Positions 42,012-48,874 of a stretch of 64,000 nucleotides of DNA are shown in pieces; positions within the stretch are counted from its first letter, which is position 1; every line of letters starts with the position of its first letter. Source of the DNA: a virus. Made by a program: the position numbers and the translations under genes. The notes under the pieces are model-generated. The model did no database searches and was not told where the DNA came from. It was given only the letters and a program-made list of their open reading frames with translations. The DNA lies in the IMG/VR virus record IMGVR_UViG_3300031957_002938, positions 1-64,000 of that record. One strand, 5' to 3'.

Positions 42012-42866
42012 ATGAGCTTAATCCTAGCTAAAAACAAAGTAAGTCGCGAGCAACTCGCGGCTGTCGATTCAGACACAGGTCTGTTTCTCGAAGGATTCGG
42101 TGAAAACGGAGTAGCTAAAAGGACTCCTGATTCCACCGATACCCACACACCAATCGCTCACTCGCTTCTCGTTGATGAAGCGCACAAGGCATTGGATCGG
42201 TTCGGCTTCGCAGTCGAAGAAGAAGAACACGCTCTCGCGTGTGCAGGTGACCAATACTTTGGCGGCTTTGCCATCAAAGGTCAAGATATCGAAGCTGCTG
42301 ACCGCCGTTTGGTTGTCGGTCTTCGCAACTCGCATAACAAGCGTTTTTCCGCTTCGGTTTGCATCGGCAACCAAATGATGGTTTGTGAAAACCTTTGTTT
42401 CTCTTCTGATGTAAAGCTTGCTCGCAAGCATACAAAATACATCGTCGGGGATCTTTCGCGCCTCCTTTCGGATGCAATCTCTAGTGTCGTCGAGCATTGG
42501 TCCGACATGGGCGACCGCATCAAAGCCTACAAGGCTACAGAGGTCGCTTCTAATCGCGTTGCCGACTTGGTTGTAGACTTGGTTGATGCCAAGGCCGTTG
42601 CTAAAGGTCGCATCTACGATGTTGTCGAAGAGTTTCGCAACCCTCGTCACGACGAGTTCAAAGGCGGCTCTCTCTGGACTCTCTACAATGGGATCACAGA
42701 GAATCTCAAGGGCAACGATATGACTTTGTTGTCAAATCGGACTCGCAAGATTCAAGGAATCTTTGACAGGGTAGCGGGTCACACCTCGCTCGCGCAAATC
42801 GAAGCGGCTAAAAAAGCCGCCGAGGAAGCCGCGAAAGAGGCCGAGATGGTCGCGCTTCCCGCGTAG
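42012..42866 (+). CDS. DUF932-like protein, 284 aa
   Basis: Phage/plasmid family of unknown function. The family region is visible as VVGLRNSHNKRFSASVCIGN, then QMMVCENLCFSSDVKLARKH. A helical C-terminus (AKKAAEEAAKEAEMVALPA) follows. GC-rich codons compared with the structural genes and its own strong promoter and terminator suggest high early expression. Some related proteins are linked to DNA metabolism or anti-restriction, but that does not follow from this sequence. Confidence 0.8.
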   Translation: MSLILAKNKVSREQLAAVDSDTGLFLEGFGENGVAKRTPDSTDTHTPIAHSLLVDEAHKALDRFGFAVEEEEHALACAGDQYFGGFAIKGQDIEAADRRLVVGLRNSHNKRFSASVCIGNQMMVCENLCFSSDVKLARKHTKYIVGDLSRLLSDAISSVVEHWSDMGDRIKAYKATEVASNRVADLVVDLVDAKAVAKGRIYDVVEEFRNPRHDEFKGGSLWTLYNGITENLKGNDMTLLSNRTRKIQGIFDRVAGHTSLAQIEAAKKAAEEAAKEAEMVALPA

Positions 42867-42880
42867 GTAAACCCATCACA

Positions 42881-42911
42881 GCCCGTCCCCGAGAGGGGGC
42901 GGGTTTTTTTG
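42881..42911 (+). terminator. Rho-independent terminator after DUF932 gene
   Basis: GCCCGTCCCC, GAGA loop, GGGGGCGGGT, then a run of T. One G-U wobble in a 10-bp stem. Confidence 0.93.
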
Positions 42912-42959
42912 TGCTTTCTTAAAACTTTTTTCTTGACACGCATTAAAGTAATAACCTTC

Positions 42960-43036
42960 GTAACTCGTTGGTTATCAATGAGTTAGGCGGCGCGGGGGGC
43001 CGCGCCCTCGTAACCCCTTGACTATCAACGTGTTAC
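42960..43036. repeat. Palindromic intergenic element, copy 4
   Basis: Left arm GTAACTCGTTGGTTATCAATGAGTTAG, core GGCGGCGCGGGGGGCCGCGCC, right arm GTAACCCCTTGACTATCAACGTGTTAC. The core runs G-rich here (opposite to copies 1-3). Confidence 0.82.
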
Positions 43037-43060
43037 AACTGAAAATAAATGCAATTAAAT

Positions 43061-43089
43061 TTGACAACGGTTTGCCCCCGTGCTATATT
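43061..43089 (+). promoter_or_regulatory. Leaderless promoter for 43096
   Basis: TTGACA, 17 bp, extended TGC plus TATATT, 6 nt to the ATG. Confidence 0.82.
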
Positions 43090-43095
43090 TAAGCC

Positions 43096-43332
43096 ATGAC
43101 ACCACCGAGACTAACCACAGAATCTTTTTCTATTTGCTATTATGATGGCAATACTGGAGAAGTAATAGAGCTTAAAACTTATCTTAATAACACTGGCCGA
43201 GTAATAGATACTTTGGAAATGGCTGTTGACAGCAAGCCCGAGTATGATGGACTTGTGCTATGGGATATAAACACTGTGAAAGAAGCAGATGACGACAGGA
43301 AACACATTGCAAAAAAAGTTTACCACAAGTAA
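43096..43332 (+). CDS. Small protein, 78 aa, leaderless
   Basis: MTPPRLTTESFSICYYDGNT with an acidic C-terminus containing VLWDINTVKEADDDRKHIAK. Function unknown. Confidence 0.72.
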   Translation: MTPPRLTTESFSICYYDGNTGEVIELKTYLNNTGRVIDTLEMAVDSKPEYDGLVLWDINTVKEADDDRKHIAKKVYHK

Positions 43333-43362
43333 ATTAATTTAATTAATTTTAATTAAAAAAAA

Positions 43363-43390
43363 TTGACAAACCGAGCGAGTCTTGTATACT
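43363..43390 (+). promoter_or_regulatory. Leaderless promoter for 43398
   Basis: TTGACA, 16 bp, TATACT, 7 nt to the ATG at 43398. An in-frame ATG at 43392 is only 1 nt from the -10 box and cannot be transcribed. Confidence 0.82.
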
Positions 43391-43397
43391 AATGCTC

Positions 43398-44084
43398 ATG
43401 TCAAACCTACTTAATTCAGGAAACTATAAAACGAGTAAGGGCGAAAAGTATGGTTGGAAAACCTATGGCTTGCACCTTGCACCCTTTAACTTATCAGGAA
43501 AAAATGTTTGCTCTTCTGCTTCTGTTGGTTGTTCTACTGCTTGCCTCAATACTGCTGGTCGTGGATCAATGCATTCAGTTCAAGATGCCCGAGTTAAAAA
43601 AACACAGAGGTTTTTCGAGGATCGGGTTGAATTCTTATCGCAGCTATTCAAGGAAATCAAAAGCTCGGTCAAGAGCGCGGCGAAGAAACAAATAAACTCT
43701 TGTTTCAGGCTTAATCTCACAAGCGACTTGCCTTGGGAGAATATGGTGGTCAAACACTTTCCAGATTCTCAATTCTACGACTACACAAAACACTTAAAAA
43801 GATTCGTTGCATACTTAGAGGGAAAGCTCCCTGACAATTACCATCTTACTTACTCCAGGGATGAAACAACGCCCGATACATTAGTTCAAAGCTTGTGTGC
43901 AAGTGGTGGAAACGTCGCTGTCGTTTTCCGAGGAAGTCTCCCAAAGACATGGCTTGGAATCGAAGTGATCGATGGCGACGATTCAGACTTGCGCTTTAAA
44001 GATGGCAACGGTAAAATTGTTGGGTTGCTAGAGAAAGGTCTTGCTAAGAAAGATGAAACTGGATTCGTAGTAGAGCCATGTTAA
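43398..44084 (+). CDS. Gp88-family phage protein, 228 aa
   Basis: Matches the phage gene-product-88 pattern: HLAPFNLSGKNVCSSASVGC, then CLNTAGRGSMHSVQDARVKK and a helix FEDRVEFLSQLFKEI. Clustered cysteines suggest a metal site. Biochemical function is not established. The start is set by the leaderless promoter. Confidence 0.8.
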   Translation: MSNLLNSGNYKTSKGEKYGWKTYGLHLAPFNLSGKNVCSSASVGCSTACLNTAGRGSMHSVQDARVKKTQRFFEDRVEFLSQLFKEIKSSVKSAAKKQINSCFRLNLTSDLPWENMVVKHFPDSQFYDYTKHLKRFVAYLEGKLPDNYHLTYSRDETTPDTLVQSLCASGGNVAVVFRGSLPKTWLGIEVIDGDDSDLRFKDGNGKIVGLLEKGLAKKDETGFVVEPC

Positions 44085-44155
44085 TAGATCCTCACTGGTT
44101 TATAATAATGATGACTTTACTTTTAACCCTTTGCTGCTATAGAAAACGAGAGTAA
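44078..44155 (+). CDS. Possible 25-aa hydrophobic peptide
   Basis: An ATG overlapping the end of the Gp88 gene gives MLIDPHWFIIMMTLLLTLCC and a basic end YRKRE. It could be a coupled one-helix membrane peptide. It may be chance; a promoter relic (ACTTTTAACCCTTTGCTGCTATAG) lies inside it. Confidence 0.3.
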   Translation: MLIDPHWFIIMMTLLLTLCCYRKRE

Positions 44156-44161
44156 TAAGAT

Positions 44162-44344
44162 ATGACAATAGAAGTAACACAAAAAGAAGTTTATGGAAAC
44201 ACCCTCACCTATGTGGCAGATGAATCCATAAGGAACTCCATAAAGAAACTAACGGGAAGAAAAACCTTGACAGACTATGACATCGAAGCTCTTAAAGAGC
44301 TAGGCTTTGTCTTAGTGCTTAAGCAAATGACCGTTGCTATCTAA
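44162..44344 (+). CDS. Small protein, 60 aa
   Basis: MTIEVTQKEVYGNTLTYVADESI, then a helix TDYDIEALKELGFVLVLKQM. Unlike most genes of the array it has an upstream GAGAG-like site instead of an abutting -10 box; a TTTACT/TATAGA pair lies about 18 nt before the ATG. Function unknown. Confidence 0.65.
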   Translation: MTIEVTQKEVYGNTLTYVADESIRNSIKKLTGRKTLTDYDIEALKELGFVLVLKQMTVAI

Positions 44345-44351
44345 AACCCCC

Positions 44352-44428
44352 GTAACTCCTTGAGTATCAAGGGGTTAGAGGGCGCGGGGGGGCGCTCCCG
44401 CCTAACTCGTTGAGTATCAGTGACTTAC
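44352..44428. repeat. Palindromic intergenic element, copy 5
   Basis: Left arm GTAACTCCTTGAGTATCAAGGGGTTAG, core GGGCGCGGGGGGGCGCTCCC, right arm CTAACTCGTTGAGTATCAGTGACTTAC. Confidence 0.82.
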
Positions 44429-44457
44429 AAGGCGAATCTTTATGAATGCACACAAAA

Positions 44458-44479
44458 AAACCCGCATTGCTGCGGGTTT
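44458..44479. terminator. Bidirectional rho-independent terminator
   Basis: AAACCCGCA, TTGC loop, TGCGGGTTT: a perfect 9-bp stem with A-rich left and T-rich right flanks, between the convergent genes ending at 44344 and 44525. Confidence 0.88.
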
Positions 44480-44524
44480 GGTTATTTATTTGATCTTATT
44501 TGATCTGGTATTATAGTTATTTAG

Positions 44525-45007
44525 TCAAGATCTCACGACCTGCAACTTACCATATGTTTCTTTCTTTCTACCTCTCATCCACATACAATCCCAACGCTGT
44601 CTTCGAGGTTTGCGGTGGTAGTATCGATAGACCTCACCTGTTTCTTTATTAATGAGTTTATATTTACCCTTGATTGTTTTTACATTGCCCCCGTTATCTT
44701 CTGATTTATAACACCTCTCTGGTCTGGCCCCGACCTTCCGACACATACGTTTCCATACAAAGTCATGCCCATGTCCTGGGCCTGTAAGTGCGTGGGCGAT
44801 TTCATGGAGAACAACATCTTTTGTTTCTTCGAGAGTATTAATACTTGCGAGTTTCTTCGTAATACCAATCTCCTTACTTCCGTATCGGCACTGCCCGTAT
44901 CTTCGAACAGCTCTAGTATCCCATACAAACTTCCAATCAGATATGCCCCACTTGTCCATCTCTTCTAATGCGAACAGTTTTACTTGGTGTAATTTAATTA
45001 AGTCCAT
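44525..45007 (-). CDS. SprT-like zinc metalloprotease, 160 aa
   Basis: HExxH zinc motif (H68-E69-I-A-H72) within VVLHEIAHALTGPGHGHDFVWKRMC, with H81 as third-ligand candidate, typical of SprT/Spartan-type proteases that digest DNA-protein crosslinks. The C-terminal half is basic with C, W and H residues. The family's role on DNA is known from cellular proteins. A role in phage DNA metabolism is inference. Confidence 0.85.
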   Translation of the reverse strand: MDLIKLHQVKLFALEEMDKWGISDWKFVWDTRAVRRYGQCRYGSKEIGITKKLASINTLEETKDVVLHEIAHALTGPGHGHDFVWKRMCRKVGARPERCYKSEDNGGNVKTIKGKYKLINKETGEVYRYYHRKPRRQRWDCMWMRGRKKETYGKLQVVRS

Positions 45008-45056
45008 TTTCTTAAGGTCTGTATAAACAATAATATTAATAGTAATAAGACTTCAA

Positions 45057-45341
45057 TCACTGGTTGTGGATATGTTCGATGTGCTTCTCAACATACTGCT
45101 CGAAGTCTCCTATATTGTTTAGGTGCTTGCGCCTCTCATCATATGCCATAGAGAAAGCATCAACATCCACAGCTTCCAGATCTTGGATATAATAATCTCT
45201 GCCGTGGAATTCACAAGAACTAATAGCTTCCCTTAATTCATTAATAGCAGATAGGATTCGAACATTTCCCTCCAATAACGATTCTTTTGAAGTGCCATTA
45301 AGGTGAACTGTCGGTAGTGGATACTCTTTTGTTTCAGTCAT
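45057..45341 (-). CDS. Hypothetical acidic protein, 94 aa, leaderless
   Basis: Reads MTETKEYPLPTVHLNGTSKE, with a helical second half including CEFHGRDYYIQDLEAVDVDAF. The ATG at 45341 is chosen because it lies 6 nt after the -10 box; the ATG two codons upstream abuts it. Function unknown. Confidence 0.7.
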   Translation of the reverse strand: MTETKEYPLPTVHLNGTSKESLLEGNVRILSAINELREAISSCEFHGRDYYIQDLEAVDVDAFSMAYDERRKHLNNIGDFEQYVEKHIEHIHNQ

Positions 45342-45347
45342 GTGCAT

Positions 45348-45376
45348 ATACTACTACCACCTACGGTGGTAGTCAA
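45348..45376 (-). promoter_or_regulatory. Leaderless promoter for 45341 with internal palindrome
   Basis: On the minus strand TTGACT, 17 bp, TAGTAT, 6 nt to the ATG. The spacer holds ACCACCGTAGGTGGT, a palindrome between the boxes and so a likely repressor operator. Confidence 0.65.
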
Positions 45377-45570
45377 GAAATAAAAAGAAAAAAAATTAAA
45401 TTTAATTCAAAACCCAAAACAGATCAAATTCGTTCGCGATTGGATATCACGGCATCAACATCATTATTAAGCGTTATATGCCGCGACCTGCATTATTTAG
45501 TTATTTACGTTTGATCCTACGACCTGGGCCTTCTTGTTTATTTAGATTATTTGAATTGAACTGGGCAATC

Positions 45571-45644
45571 TAGGTGCGGTGGGATTCGAACCCACACTTT
45601 ACGGATTTTAAGTCCGTTGCCTCTGCCAGTTGGGCTACGCACCC
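45571..45644 (-). tRNA. tRNA with anticodon UAA (Leu), short variable loop
   Basis: The minus strand folds as a cloverleaf. Acceptor stem GGGTGCG/CGCACCT (G1-U72 wobble), anticodon stem ACGGA/TCCGT with loop CTTAAAA (anticodon UAA), variable loop AAAGT, T-arm GTGGG-TTCGAAT-CCCAC. CCA is not encoded. Bacterial leucine tRNAs normally have a long variable arm, and this one does not. It would read UUA, common in this AT-rich genome. Confidence 0.85.
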
Positions 45645-45769
45645 TAGCCATCAGACCAGTAATCGTCTATGTCTTCGTCTCTATGTGATGTTTTCTCTCC
45701 CCTACTAAAAGCAAGTAAAACAAAAGAAAAAAAGAGAATAATTGTCCCCCAAGGGGTTCCGTCTTCCAT
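45644..45769 (-). CDS. Small single-pass membrane protein, 41 aa
   Basis: MEDGTPWGTIILFFSFVLLA is followed by a short charged tail FSRGEKTSHRDEDIDDYW. One transmembrane helix at residues 8-21. Its stop touches the tRNA 5' end. It is likely part of the minus-strand operon and resembles other small one-helix phage proteins here. Confidence 0.5.
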   Translation of the reverse strand: MEDGTPWGTIILFFSFVLLAFSRGEKTSHRDEDIDDYWSDG

Positions 45770-45945
45770 AAACTATTTAAAAATAATAAAAATGTTATTT
45801 AATTAATTAAAAAGGGTAGGTTGAAAGCTATCCTGCTAATAAAGATTAATCCTTATGTTTACAGTATATTCTTTTATATTCTCCCCTATATGTATCTTAT
45901 GCTGTGAGTGATTGTAAATGCGTGAAAGAAGAGGTGTTTTTATAA

Positions 45946-46158
45946 TTACAAACGGCGATTGAATAAATCTATATTCTTAGCGTTGGAATACTTGTTATTA
46001 TATTCTACTAGTTCTTTTACTCTGTATATCTCCCCTAGAGTCTCTTTAGTCCTACCAGAATTGTCTACCTGACGTAGTGCTATGAGATCTGCTTCAGCAG
46101 ATGATAGGACGTTGAAAAGCTCTCTGATAAGCTCATCGGGGGATTGATACTCACTCAT
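45946..46158 (-). CDS. Hypothetical protein, 70 aa
   Basis: Helical: MSEYQSPDELIRELFNVLSS, then ADLIALRQVDNSGRTKETLG. Last strongly supported gene of the operon from 48391. Function unknown. Confidence 0.68.
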   Translation of the reverse strand: MSEYQSPDELIRELFNVLSSAEADLIALRQVDNSGRTKETLGEIYRVKELVEYNNKYSNAKNIDLFNRRL

Positions 46159-46170
46159 TGTCGATCTGAA

Positions 46171-46473
46171 TTAATCATTAATAAGAATAATAATCTTACC
46201 CCGATTCTTTTTGAGTGTTACTGTATCTCCTGCCTCTGCTTGATGTTTTAGCTTGGTAATAGAGATTCTCTTATCTCCTCTGGTCTTAGCCTTATAGAAG
46301 GTCACCTTGGCTTCTGTCCCATCAGGATACTTACCCGATACTAGATGCTTGGCTCCACTCTCTGCTTCTGAATAATCAAAAGAGAATTGCTTGGCTAGTT
46401 CACAAACTGATTTGTTTGCGTCTATGATGCTCTTGTTGAGCATGGTGTCTGTTATGTTAATGGTTGCTTTCAT
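46171..46473 (-). CDS. Hypothetical protein, 100 aa
   Basis: Mixed alpha/beta: KATINITDTMLNKSIIDANK, GAKHLVSGKYPDGTEAKVTF and a basic C-terminal strand region TVTLKKNRGKIIILIND. Not recognised. Confidence 0.68.
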   Translation of the reverse strand: MKATINITDTMLNKSIIDANKSVCELAKQFSFDYSEAESGAKHLVSGKYPDGTEAKVTFYKAKTRGDKRISITKLKHQAEAGDTVTLKKNRGKIIILIND

Positions 46474-46476
46474 AAA

Positions 46477-46752
46477 TTAATTAATCTCGTAAACTGATGT
46501 TATTGTCTCTATCTCATGATCTGGGTTGTCACTGCCATCCCAAGTCTTTCCTACTAAATCGTTATCTTCTGACAACTCTTCTTTCTCGAAGTAATAAGAA
46601 ATAGTGCCATCCATAGCAACTAAATCTAAATCTTCTACTTTATCGTGGTCGAAGTTCTTAATGTCTTCTGAAAATTTATCATCCCCCAACCAACAAACAG
46701 TTGTAGCATATCCTGTCTTATCTATTACTGTGATTATCTTGCTCTTCTGCAT
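46477..46752 (-). CDS. Hypothetical acidic protein, 91 aa
   Basis: Acidic, with KIITVIDKTGYATTVCWLGD at the start and strands later. Overlaps the next-upstream gene by 35 nt in another frame. Not recognised. Confidence 0.65.
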   Translation of the reverse strand: MQKSKIITVIDKTGYATTVCWLGDDKFSEDIKNFDHDKVEDLDLVAMDGTISYYFEKEELSEDNDLVGKTWDGSDNPDHEIETITSVYEIN

Positions 46753-46909
46753 TTTCTGTTTCTATGTTACTATCTGCTAGTATCTGGTCTTCTGTCCCTA
46801 ACAATTCTGTGAGAACTAGGCTTTCTGCCCTGTTACAAGCATCTGTATTGTTTCCTGCTACCACTCGCACATCTTGAGTTACGGTGACTTTTACTGTATA
46901 CCATTTCAT
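46718..46909 (-). CDS. Hypothetical protein, 63 aa
   Basis: MKWYTVKVTVTQDVRVVAGN, then a helix ACNRAESLVLTELLG; small alpha/beta pattern. ATGA overlap with the upstream metalloprotease gene. Not recognised. Confidence 0.65.
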   Translation of the reverse strand: MKWYTVKVTVTQDVRVVAGNNTDACNRAESLVLTELLGTEDQILADSNIETENAEEQDNHSNR

Positions 46910-47226
46910 TTGCCGCTAATATACCTCTTGTATTCTGCTTTGACAAGTGGAATAACCATATAATCCACAATTCTTACTAAAGCCTCTTCTGTATTATCGC
47001 AGTCGAGAATGTTAGATAAACCGCCGACTCCTAAAGCTGCATGATGAGCTTCATGAATCAAAGTATCTAACTGCTCCTCTGGACTAAGACCTTTTCTGAT
47101 TGCAATAACCCTCTTATCAAAATCCATTTGCCCGAAATCATCCATCTCTTTGAAGACAACTTTGAACTTCATCCCTCCCACGGTTATCGTGGAAGGGGGC
47201 TTGTAAATCTTTTTTCTTTGGGCCAT
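46906..47226 (-). CDS. Small HExxH metalloprotease-like protein, 106 aa
   Basis: Zinc motif H58-E59-A-H-H62 in LDTLIHEAHHAALG, preceded by strands KFKVVFKEMDDFGQMDFDKRVIAI. Resembles minimal SprT/ImmA-type proteases. Lies directly after the RuvB-like gene (adjoining stop/start), so a DNA-linked job is plausible; the target is unknown. Confidence 0.75.
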   Translation of the reverse strand: MAQRKKIYKPPSTITVGGMKFKVVFKEMDDFGQMDFDKRVIAIRKGLSPEEQLDTLIHEAHHAALGVGGLSNILDCDNTEEALVRIVDYMVIPLVKAEYKRYISGK

Positions 47227-48149
47227 TATCCTATCTTTTCTAATGCTTTAATTCCTTTACCTGTAATCTCTCTCTTGCCATCGATTCTCATAAACCCATT
47301 CTTCAAGAGAAACACTTCTGAATCTTTTTGTAATGCGGTTCTAGACATACCAGTAACAGCAGATAACATCTGCAAGGTGCAAGCTCCACGCTCTTTCAAG
47401 ATTCGCATCACTTGTAGCTCGGTGTTATTGATACCATATGGCATAATACCTAGCAAGTCACATAGATTATCCCACTCTTTTTTGCCGAATCTGGATTTGT
47501 TATTAACTTCGGCCCATGCACTGATCTCTAATGCTCTCTTGATAGCAGACCGTGCATTACCTCGAACTGTTTGGCAGACTTCTTTAAGAACATTACCCTC
47601 GAACTTAATCCAGTCTAATTTTCTTTGCAGTATGCCACCCAACTGATCTGCGGTATAAGGTTCAAAATCAAGTTGAGTAAGGCGATCTTTAAATGGTGGG
47701 AACAATTTATCAAGCTCTGTAGTAGCGAATAGAAAAGTCTGACGCTCGAACTCGAAGAATAAGGTAGATTCACCGAACTCAAACCTCTTGGTCTTCGCTC
47801 CCTCTACGTTAAATATTGTAAGGAATGCCATCTCAAGATCTTTGGGTAGTGAGTGACACTCATCCAAAAGAATGGTAACGTCCTTATCTAAAATAGCAGG
47901 AATAAAAATTTGTTCAAAGAACTGCTCTGCATTACGAATGGTAGAACAATTAATTTCAATCATTGGCTTCTGTAGAGACTTAGCAAAAGATTTCGCAAAC
48001 TCTGTCTTGCCCAATCCTTTAGCTCCATTAAAAACAATAAAAGGAAGCGTTCCTGTAGCTTTCTTTGCTCTGCTGTAAAACTTGAGACGCTTTTTAAGTG
48101 TCTCCTGTCCAATCAGCCCATCAAACATATCAGTGGTATTGCTCATCAA
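47226..48149 (-). CDS. RuvB-like AAA+ ATPase, 307 aa
   Basis: Close to the Holliday-junction branch-migration motor. Walker A GAKGLGKT (42-49), Walker B LLDECH (94-99), sensor 1 ATTEL near 160. Then the characteristic C-terminal winged helix LGIMPYGINNTELQVMRIL to GFMRIDGKREITGKG. RuvB proteins normally act with RuvA, which is not seen here, so it may use host RuvA. It starts within 4 nt of the previous stop in an operon from 48391. Confidence 0.88.
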   Translation of the reverse strand: MMSNTTDMFDGLIGQETLKKRLKFYSRAKKATGTLPFIVFNGAKGLGKTEFAKSFAKSLQKPMIEINCSTIRNAEQFFEQIFIPAILDKDVTILLDECHSLPKDLEMAFLTIFNVEGAKTKRFEFGESTLFFEFERQTFLFATTELDKLFPPFKDRLTQLDFEPYTADQLGGILQRKLDWIKFEGNVLKEVCQTVRGNARSAIKRALEISAWAEVNNKSRFGKKEWDNLCDLLGIMPYGINNTELQVMRILKERGACTLQMLSAVTGMSRTALQKDSEVFLLKNGFMRIDGKREITGKGIKALEKIG

Positions 48150-48391
48150 TCAAATGTGTTTACGGTAAATTCGATTCTCTCTTCGGTTTCTTCTTTTTTA
48201 GCGGGAGCAGGATCGATTGTCAAGGCTTCTTGTGCTTCGATTACATCTTCCAGCCAACGCTTGGATACTACAATGGTCGCTTGATTGGTCATGCCTACAT
48301 CACGCAAACGATCAGACAAGTCTTTAAGTCTGATCTTAGTGAATGAAGTAGAACCTTTCTTGCGTCCTCTTTTCTTTGGTGTTTCGCTCAT
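48146..48391 (-). CDS. Hypothetical protein, 81 aa
   Basis: Basic N-terminus (KKRGRKKGSTSFTKIRLKDL) with helical middle TNQATIVVSKRWLEDVIEAQ and acidic end. First gene of the RuvB operon. Possibly DNA-binding. Not recognised. Confidence 0.65.
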   Translation of the reverse strand: MSETPKKRGRKKGSTSFTKIRLKDLSDRLRDVGMTNQATIVVSKRWLEDVIEAQEALTIDPAPAKKEETEERIEFTVNTFD

Positions 48392-48400
48392 ATGTTGGGT

Positions 48401-48428
48401 ATTATATATGGGTCAGAACCAAGCGCAA
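48401..48428 (-). promoter_or_regulatory. Promoter for the 48391 operon
   Basis: On the minus strand TTGCGC, 16 bp, TATAAT, 9 nt to the ATG, leaving a leader of about 2-3 nt. Confidence 0.75.
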
Positions 48429-48464
48429 GTCTTTTTTTTCATTTAAATTAATTTTTTTTCTATA

Positions 48465-48471
48465 AGTGTAA
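48465..48471 (+). promoter_or_regulatory. AGTGTAA late-promoter-like motif for 48480
   Basis: ATAAGTGTAATTAATAGT precedes the ATG; GTGTAA ends exactly 8 nt before it. Confidence 0.6.
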
Positions 48472-48479
48472 TTAATAGT

Positions 48480-48812
48480 ATGACTCTCATTGTAGTTTCC
48501 CAACTCACAACAAAGGAAGGACTATACTTTAGATATCTGACAAGTGCTATAAAATTACACTATAATATGGACGTAATTGTAGAGGCACAAAAAGCACAAA
48601 TAGATCATTATTATTCGTTATTAAAAAAAAGAGGTCTATATGATTTTGTATCAGAGATTGTGACCCCAGAGATGAGAGAGGAAGGAATTAGACTTGATAC
48701 GGAGATGAATTATCCACTCACCGTAACGACACAGAAAATAAACGTAATTAACGTTTCAGGTTTAATTACTTCCATAAATAATCTTTATCAAATTAAAAAT
48801 AATTTTAATTAA
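48480..48812 (+). CDS. Hypothetical protein, 110 aa, single plus-strand gene
   Basis: MTLIVVSQLTTKEGLYFRYL, a helical middle YNMDVIVEAQKAQIDHYYSLLKK, and EMREEGIRLDTEMNYPLTVT. It is isolated between two minus-strand operons and has its own motif. Not recognised. Confidence 0.65.
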   Translation: MTLIVVSQLTTKEGLYFRYLTSAIKLHYNMDVIVEAQKAQIDHYYSLLKKRGLYDFVSEIVTPEMREEGIRLDTEMNYPLTVTTQKINVINVSGLITSINNLYQIKNNFN

Positions 48813-48874
48813 TTTTAATTGTTTTTAAATAATTTTAATTCTTTTATTTGAAAAAAAATCATTCGATCTGGGAC

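Noticed and set aside
42069-42650. A 193-codon open frame on the minus strand
   Set aside because: It lies fully inside the DUF932-like gene, which has its own promoter, terminator and family pattern; the antisense frame is low in protein-like features.
43392-43397. ATG at 43392 as the start of the Gp88-like gene
   Set aside because: Only 1 nt from the -10 box, so not in the transcript; ATG 43398 fits.
39501-44428. Palindromic elements as simple transcription terminators
   Set aside because: They lack consistent T runs, and true terminators (39404, 42881, 44458) occur separately beside some of them. A role in RNA ends is still possible.
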